Shown: positions 13,445-17,656 of the stretch, piece by piece | Layout of the letters: the number at the start of each line of letters is the position of its first letter | How positions within the stretch are numbered: the stretch's first letter is position 1 | Assembly (NCBI GenBank): GCA_045577755.1 | Contig: JAZNJA010000063.1 | Span: forward strand, 1 to 17,656 | DNA length: 17,656 nt | Reading direction: 5' to 3' | Source: CAMEON01 sp045577755 | Lineage (GTDB): Bacteria > Bacillota > Clostridia > Oscillospirales > CAG-272 | Made by a program: the position numbers and the translations under genes | The notes under the pieces: model-generated | Seen by the model: the letters and a program-made list of their open reading frames with translations, nothing else | The model's database searches: none | What the model was told of the DNA's origin: nothing

Positions 13445-13551
13445 GGGCTGTCATCCTGAGCGGGGGGCGTAGCCCGGAGTCGAAGGATCTCTTGTCGGCA
13501 AAGGAGATCCTTCGACTCCGCCGCAAGCGGCTCCACTCAGGATGACAGCCC
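13445..13551. repeat. Large interrupted palindrome (GTCATCCTGAG...GGAGTCGAAGGATCTC type)
   Basis: The outer arms GGGCTGTCATCCTGAG (13445-13460) and CTCAGGATGACAGCCC (13536-13551) are perfectly inverted. So are the inner arms GGAGTCGAAGGATCTC (13476-13491) and GAGATCCTTCGACTCC (13504-13519). Between outer and inner arms each side carries its own small hairpin (GGGC-GTA-GCCC on the left, GCCGC-AA-GCGGC on the right), so the whole can fold as a cross. I recall similar GTCATCCTGAG...TCGAAGGATC repeats as dispersed elements in many bacterial genomes, unverified here. It lies between the tmk promoter and tmk. It occupies much of the gene-free 13371-13696. Confidence 0.85.
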
Positions 13552-13602
13552 AAAAGTGGGCGAAAGACAGACCGATAAACTGCAATTTGCTTTCTCCCCT
13601 TG

Positions 13603-13631
13603 ATTATACCACAACCTTCCCCATTCCGCAA
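13603..13631 (-). promoter_or_regulatory. Probable promoter of tmk
   Basis: On the minus strand TATAAT (13608-13603) with extended TGG and a weak -35 TTGCGG (13631-13626) at 17 bases. The transcript would carry the palindrome at 13445-13551 in a leader of about 220 bases. Confidence 0.6.
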
Positions 13632-13652
13632 CCCCCTCCCGCAAATTCCCGC

Positions 13653-13692
13653 AAAAAAGGAGCATCCGTCCGAGGGCAGATACTCCTTTGGT
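13653..13692 (-). terminator. Terminator of ECF module 2
   Basis: AAGGAGCATC (13657-13666) pairs with GATACTCCTT (13679-13688) with one G-U pair. On the minus strand it is followed by TTTTTTG. It lies a few bases beyond the stop codon at 13697-13699. Confidence 0.85.
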
Positions 13693-13696
13693 TGAT

Positions 13697-15874
13697 TTAC
13701 GGCACGACCTCCACCACGCCCTCAAAGATCTGAACGCAATCGCCGTAGAACAGAGCCAGATCGTAGAGACCGCAGGGGGTGTCGGGGGTGATGATGAGCT
13801 CGTAGCGGACGTTCCCTGTCTGTCCCGTTCGAATGGCAAGACGGTCGGCAACGTCGGGCAGGGGCGAAGCTGTCCGAAGCGAGATGGTAGGGATCCAACC
13901 GGAATTGGCGGTTTGCATGGTCAGCTTGGCTTCGGGGTCGAAGGCCTCGTCTACATACAGTAGGCCGCCCCGATTCTCAACCGTGGCAATGAAGGCGTAG
14001 ACCTCCTCCGAGGAGCGGCTGACCGTGAGCTTCTTGCCCATATCATGGTAGAAGCCGAAATCCGGAGCCTCGGGGTTTTCCAGAATCCCGATAAAGTTTT
14101 CGGCCCGCCAGGTGTAGCCGTACAGCGTGTGGGTGACCACCAGATCGTACATCCCCGCGGGGGCATCCGTCGAGACGAAGTCGGGGGGGAGGTGGGAGCT
14201 GATTATGGATTCCATCAAGGTGATGGAGTAGCGCTCACCGCCCTGCTCGGTGCGGTATTCCAGTGTAGCGAGGCACTGGTAGGATACGTCCTCACCGTCG
14301 AGGGTCAGGAAAAAGGGATCCCAGCCGCCGGGCCAGTTGTCTCCCTGGCCGATGACGCGGTTGGCGGTGTCTGCTTTAAAAATGAAGTCCTCGTAGGCGG
14401 GAATATCGGCGGGGAGGATCAGAGCGGCGTTCTCAAAGACCCACTCAAAGCCCGTGGTGGGGTCGGTGATACGGAGATCGTAGGAACCGATGGGGGCGTC
14501 GCCGGGGACGCGGGGGGAGAGCGCCAGCACGAAGTCGCCGCTCGGATCCAGCTCAAGGGGCTTTTTGATCACGAAGGAGAAATCCTCCACTCGCTGAGAC
14601 TCGGCGTAGATCAGCTCGGCGGTGAAGCCGTCGGTGGGGTAGTCCTTTTGGGTGGGGATGTAGAAGGCGGTGACGTGGCATTTGTCACCCAAAAACTGAC
14701 CGGGAGTCAAGGCGCCCGTGGGCATCTCCACGCGGATGGAGAAGTCCTCCTTGGACAGGGTGACGGTACCCGGCTCGGTGACCGTCACGAAGTCCTCGAA
14801 GACCCACTCCGGGCGCTCCTCCTCGCTGCCCGTATAGTTGCCGTACCAGGTCACGACCAGATCGTAGGAGCCGAGGAGTGCGTCTGCGGGGATCACGGAA
14901 TCGTGCATGGAGGAGAATGTGATGGGCAACGCAAGACGGATGGAGCGTCCCTCGGTCGTGTCCTTGGGGTACAGCGCGACCATGAAGTCCGAAAGCAGGG
15001 GGATCCCGTTGATGTCGATCTTCTCCTGCCAGGCTTCCCCGCGGACGAGGAAGGGGTTTGTGACCGACACGGTGACGGTGTAGCCCTCATGGGACAGCTC
15101 TACGGTCTTGGCCTCATTCGGTGCCGCGTCGGTCTCCTCCAGCATCGCGCCCAGGTCGCCGTTCTGACTGCCATCCCGCACGGGGTTCTTGTCGGTGAGC
15201 TTCAGCACCCCGTTTTGAATGGTGTAGTAGACCGTCACGTAGTCACCCATAGAGCCGTTTTCGGTGCGGCTTTGGAGGGAGAACTCGATCACGCCCCAGC
15301 CCGTGGTGTTCTCACTGCCCGTGAAGCGGAAGGTGAAATCCTCCAGGTACTGACAGCCCGTGACGGGGCCTGTGGGCTTGCCGTCCCGATACAGCACCCC
15401 GTAGTCCTCGCTGTCAAAGTCGGAGAGGGTACGGACGTAGCGGTCGGTGACGGTATTGCCGTCCTTGTCGGTGATCTCAAAGCCGTGGGCCTTGACCGAG
15501 AGGGTGGCGTACTCGTTGGTGTTCCCGATCCGACCCATGCCCACTGAGAGGGTGAAGGGGGTGTCGGCAGAGAATCTCTTGCGGTCGGGCAGCTCCGCCG
15601 AGACGAAGATGGGGACGGAGGGCTTGGAAGTCATACCCGGGAAAGAGATGGAGGCGGAGGGCCAGGAGGTCACGGTGTTGCGGGTCTCCCAGGCGTAGAG
15701 GGCGGGCCTTGTGAGGAACACCCCCGCCAGCACCACCAGAGCAAGGGAGGCGGCCAGGGCGGCGCGGGTCCGCTTTTGGCGCTTGCGGTAGAGGAGCAGG
15801 TTATAGTCCGAGGCCTCCTCGATATAGGCGGGATCGGCCTTGTCCAGATATTTCAGTAAGTCGATCGCTTTCAT
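13697..15874 (-). CDS. Single-pass membrane protein with four Ig-like repeats, probable anti-sigma/sensor partner
   Basis: A 725-residue protein. Residues 1-35 are cytoplasmic with IDLLKYLDKADPAYIEEASDY; a membrane helix follows at about 37-56; about 670 residues are predicted outside. After a less regular first part, four repeats of about 110 residues each end in a related sequence: LGSYDLVVTWYG...WVFEDF, IGSYDLRITDP...WVFENA, AGMYDLVVTHTLYGYTWRAENF and CGLYDLALFYGDCVQIFEG. This looks like a string of beta-sandwich domains. No catalytic motif is seen and no specific ligand can be named. The ATG overlaps the stop codon of the ECF sigma gene (ATGA, 15874-15871) and is preceded by AAGGAGG. I infer an anti-sigma or signal-relay role from this coupling and from the N-terminal similarity to the 6821-8395 product. 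Confidence 0.75.
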   Translation of the reverse strand: MKAIDLLKYLDKADPAYIEEASDYNLLLYRKRQKRTRAALAASLALVVLAGVFLTRPALYAWETRNTVTSWPSASISFPGMTSKPSVPIFVSAELPDRKRFSADTPFTLSVGMGRIGNTNEYATLSVKAHGFEITDKDGNTVTDRYVRTLSDFDSEDYGVLYRDGKPTGPVTGCQYLEDFTFRFTGSENTTGWGVIEFSLQSRTENGSMGDYVTVYYTIQNGVLKLTDKNPVRDGSQNGDLGAMLEETDAAPNEAKTVELSHEGYTVTVSVTNPFLVRGEAWQEKIDINGIPLLSDFMVALYPKDTTEGRSIRLALPITFSSMHDSVIPADALLGSYDLVVTWYGNYTGSEEERPEWVFEDFVTVTEPGTVTLSKEDFSIRVEMPTGALTPGQFLGDKCHVTAFYIPTQKDYPTDGFTAELIYAESQRVEDFSFVIKKPLELDPSGDFVLALSPRVPGDAPIGSYDLRITDPTTGFEWVFENAALILPADIPAYEDFIFKADTANRVIGQGDNWPGGWDPFFLTLDGEDVSYQCLATLEYRTEQGGERYSITLMESIISSHLPPDFVSTDAPAGMYDLVVTHTLYGYTWRAENFIGILENPEAPDFGFYHDMGKKLTVSRSSEEVYAFIATVENRGGLLYVDEAFDPEAKLTMQTANSGWIPTISLRTASPLPDVADRLAIRTGQTGNVRYELIITPDTPCGLYDLALFYGDCVQIFEGVVEVVP

Positions 15875-16443
15875 ACCGTGATGCCCTCCTTATCCAGATG
15901 CTTGCGGAACTTCTCGCGGGTGCGGTGGAGGGAGACCTTCACCGCCGATTCGGTCATGCCCAGAGCCTTCGCGATGTCGGCGATGCTGTCCATGTACCAG
16001 TATTTCCGCATGAAGACCATGCGGGCGCGGGCGGGGAGGGAGGCCAGGAAGCTGTTGATAGCGCCCGATAAAGCCACCTCGTCGGCCAGCATGAGGCCGC
16101 CCGCGGCAACGCATTCGGTCAACTCCTCCAGAGAAGCCTCGATTCCCCCATAGCGCTTGGCAGCGGTCTTTTTCTCGTAGCGGGAGAGGGCCAAACGGCG
16201 GGTCACGGTGGAGAGCCACGCCCCCAGGCGGGCGGGTCTCTCGGGGGGGATGGCGTTCCAGGCGCGGAGCCAGGTGTCGTTGACGCATTCCTCGGCGTCC
16301 TCGTAATCGCGGAGAATATTGTAGGCGATGGTGTGGCAGGTCTTGCCGTACTTGCGGTCGGATTCGGCAATAGCCTCCTCGGAGCGGGCGAAATACAGCG
16401 CCACAATGGCCTCATCGCTGATTGCGGCGGGTTTCGGTTCCAT
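15871..16443 (-). CDS. ECF-type RNA polymerase sigma factor (module 2)
   Basis: A 190-residue sigma-70 family protein with region 2 at about residues 15-95 (YFARSEE, KYGKTCHTIAYNIL, EDAEECVNDTWLRAWNAIPP, LSTVTRRLALSRYEKKTAAKR). Region 4 lies at about 125-185 (LPARARMVFMRKYWY, then a helix-turn-helix in IADIAKALGMTESAVKVSLHRTREKF). It shares the FARSEE, DAEECVNDT and WN.IPP.RP blocks with the factor at 6180-6794. The ATG at 16443 is fixed by AAAGGAGG (16450-16457); an upstream TTG at 16476 would add 11 residues without a site. It is cotranscribed and translationally coupled with the 725-residue membrane protein. A TGTAAC-N17-CGTC element upstream suggests that it transcribes its own operon. 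Confidence 0.9.
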   Translation of the reverse strand: MEPKPAAISDEAIVALYFARSEEAIAESDRKYGKTCHTIAYNILRDYEDAEECVNDTWLRAWNAIPPERPARLGAWLSTVTRRLALSRYEKKTAAKRYGGIEASLEELTECVAAGGLMLADEVALSGAINSFLASLPARARMVFMRKYWYMDSIADIAKALGMTESAVKVSLHRTREKFRKHLDKEGITV

Positions 16444-16511
16444 GAAAAGCCTCCTTTCGGGCTGAACGTCTGTCAAGCCCCGACGTCCTGTCGGGTGCCT
16501 TCACCCTATAT

Positions 16512-16538
16512 GACGGATTTTTCCTTACGCAGGTTACA
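16512..16538 (-). promoter_or_regulatory. Putative ECF-type autoregulatory promoter of module 2
   Basis: On the minus strand TGTAAC (16538-16533), 17 bases, CGTC (16515-16512) followed by ATATAGGG. Spacing and both boxes match the element before the first ECF gene (6116-6142). It lies about 55 bases before the sigma-factor ribosome site. No TTGACA/TATAAT pair was found here. Confidence 0.68.
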
Positions 16539-16580
16539 AGGGCCGTGAAAAAACAGCCGGTACCCCTCTCCGCTCAGGCG

Positions 16581-16611
16581 AAAAGTCCCCCGTCTGTCAG
16601 GCAAACGGGGG
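16581..16611 (-). terminator. Possible terminator overlapping the end of mutY
   Basis: CCCCCGT (16587-16593) pairs with ACGGGGG (16605-16611), with the mutY stop codon in the loop. On the minus strand it is followed by ACTTTTC, a short T run, so efficiency is uncertain. Confidence 0.55.
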
Positions 16612-17656
16612 GAATCTCGTCACATCCCGATACGCCGAGTAAGCCGACGGAATGGCATACACCCCATCCACCTCACTCACATCGGTAAAAAACCAACCCT
16701 CCACAGCCCCGGTCACGGCTTCCGCCTCCACGGCATATCCGATCATGCGCCACTCAATGTGGGAGAACAGGTGCTTGGCGGCGGGGAGGGGGGTGATCTC
16801 CCCCACGGTGAGGCCGAGGGCGGTCAGGTGGGCGCGGACCTCGTCGGGGGTGGCGTGGCCCTCCGTGCAGGGGAACTCGTACAGGCCTCCCAGCAGCCCC
16901 TCGGGGGGACGCTTGCGGAGGGCGATCTTTTTGGTGGAGTCACCGTCTCCGAGGCGGATGACCAGCACGGTGCGCTCCTCCACCCGCCGTTTGGTCTTGG
17001 CGATGCGGACGGGGAGGTCATGCTCCTTCCCTTCTCGGTGGGCAGTACAGAGGAGGTGGAGGGGGCAGTCACTACATTTCGGCTCGCCGGGGGTGCAGAC
17101 CAGGGCGCCCAGCTCGATGAGGCTCTGGGTGAAGTCACCCGCGGCATCATGGGGAACGAGGGGGGCGAGGGTGGCCTCGGCGGTCTTCTTGGCGGCGGGG
17201 GAGAGGATGTCGGTGTCGTCCCCCGTCAGCCGTGCCATAACACGCAGAACGTTGCCGTCCACGGCGGGGACGGGGATCCCAAAGGCGATGGAGGCCACCG
17301 CGCCCGCGGTATAGCGGCCCACCCCGGGGAGCTTCAGCAGGGCGTCAAAGTCGGCTGGGATCACGCCCCCGTGGTCCTCCATGACGGCGCGGGCGGCCTT
17401 TTGGAGGTTACGGACGCGGCTATAGTAGCCCAGCCCCTCCCAGAGCTTGAGGAGGGTAGGCTCGTCGGCATTGGCGAGAGCCTCCACCGTGGGCAGGGTG
17501 GCCAGGAAGCGGTGGAAGTAGGGCTTGACCGTCTCGGCGCGGGTCTGCTGGAGCATGATCTCGGAGACCAGGACGCGGTAGGGGTCGCGGGACTCACGCC
17601 AAGGGAGGTCGCGGCGGTTTTGGCGGTACCAGTCCAGAAGAAGGGGGACGGCGGCG
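16597..17656 (-). CDS. mutY: A/G-specific adenine DNA glycosylase (5' partial, cut by window end)
   Basis: The frame runs without a stop from the TGA at 16599-16597 to the window edge, giving 352 visible residues. MutY removes adenine mispaired with 8-oxoguanine, preventing G-to-T changes. Visible features: LDWYRQNRRDLPWR and DPYRVLVSEIMLQQT at the N-terminus, where the Glu of VSEIM matches the catalytic Glu37 of E. coli MutY; the helix-hairpin-helix LPGVGRYTAGAVASIAFG; VDGNVLRVMARL with the conserved Asp; a 4Fe-4S cluster ligand set C-x6-C-x2-C-x5-C (CTPGEPKCSDCPLHLLC); and a C-terminal NUDIX-like 8-oxoG-recognition domain with FSHIEWRM. The internal ATG at 17556 cannot be the start, because it would cut off the catalytic Glu. 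The true start lies beyond the window, probably only a few to some tens of residues away. Confidence 0.95.
   Translation of the reverse strand, partial: AAVPLLLDWYRQNRRDLPWRESRDPYRVLVSEIMLQQTRAETVKPYFHRFLATLPTVEALANADEPTLLKLWEGLGYYSRVRNLQKAARAVMEDHGGVIPADFDALLKLPGVGRYTAGAVASIAFGIPVPAVDGNVLRVMARLTGDDTDILSPAAKKTAEATLAPLVPHDAAGDFTQSLIELGALVCTPGEPKCSDCPLHLLCTAHREGKEHDLPVRIAKTKRRVEERTVLVIRLGDGDSTKKIALRKRPPEGLLGGLYEFPCTEGHATPDEVRAHLTALGLTVGEITPLPAAKHLFSHIEWRMIGYAVEAEAVTGAVEGWFFTDVSEVDGVYAIPSAYSAYRDVTRFPPFA

Noticed and set aside
16471..16476. TTGACA upstream of ECF sigma factor 2 as a sigma-A promoter
   Set aside because: No TATAAT-like sequence lies at the right distance; that position is the ribosome-binding region.
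17361..17556. MutY starting at ATG 17556 as a complete gene
   Set aside because: The catalytic Glu and the N-terminal helices are encoded in frame upstream up to the window edge, so the gene is cut by the window.

Overview
The window looks like a chromosome segment from an uncultured, GC-rich Clostridia member, probably Oscillospirales or a near relative from an animal gut. The evidence is clean TTGACA/TATAAT promoters, AGGAGG-type ribosome sites, LAAC-type lipoproteins, ECF sigma factors of the DAEECVNDT type, and a surface protein ending in a GCGS plus membrane-anchor tail. The organism is inferred from gene style, not from a marker gene.

Layout. 1-236: 3' end of a surface-anchored protein. 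357-722: strong promoter, tRNA-Gly(TCC), tRNA-Arg(TCT), tRNA-His(GTG), terminator. 721-908: an array of mini-hairpins joined by GTGAAAT/ATTTCAC links. 996-4150 (minus): two paralogous orphan solute-binding lipoproteins, each with its own promoter and terminator. 4254-5970 (minus): archaeal/fungal-type aspartate-semialdehyde dehydrogenase and a CBM9-like protein. 6180-8395 (plus): an ECF sigma factor and a single-pass GLUG-repeat membrane protein. 8574-10082 (plus): a DUF1846 (UPF0371) protein. 10139-11264: a small zinc-ribbon gene (minus) plus a truncated 96%-identical copy of its 3' end. Between the two copies lies an AT-rich insert with an XRE repressor, a divergent 52-aa gene and a 10-bp-arm palindrome over both promoters. 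11268-12410 (minus): cytosolic GH27 alpha-galactosidase. 12443-12722: a MITE-like element that supplies the stop codon of thymidylate kinase (12720-13370, minus). 13445-13551: another large palindrome, in the tmk leader. 13697-16443 (minus): a second ECF sigma factor overlapping a 725-aa single-pass membrane protein with four Ig-like repeats. 16597-17656 (minus): MutY, cut by the window edge.

How the genes work together. The two ECF modules have the same plan: a sigma factor followed by a membrane protein with a short cytoplasmic N-terminus, one membrane helix and a large outside domain. Both sigma genes are preceded by TGTAAC-N17-CG(A/T)C, which suggests each module, or both together, is autoregulated. 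The lipoproteins, the CBM9-like protein and the alpha-galactosidase point to glycan use, but no permease or ATPase gene is present. The strongest candidate for something undescribed is the compact XRE/52-aa insert at about 10278-10965.
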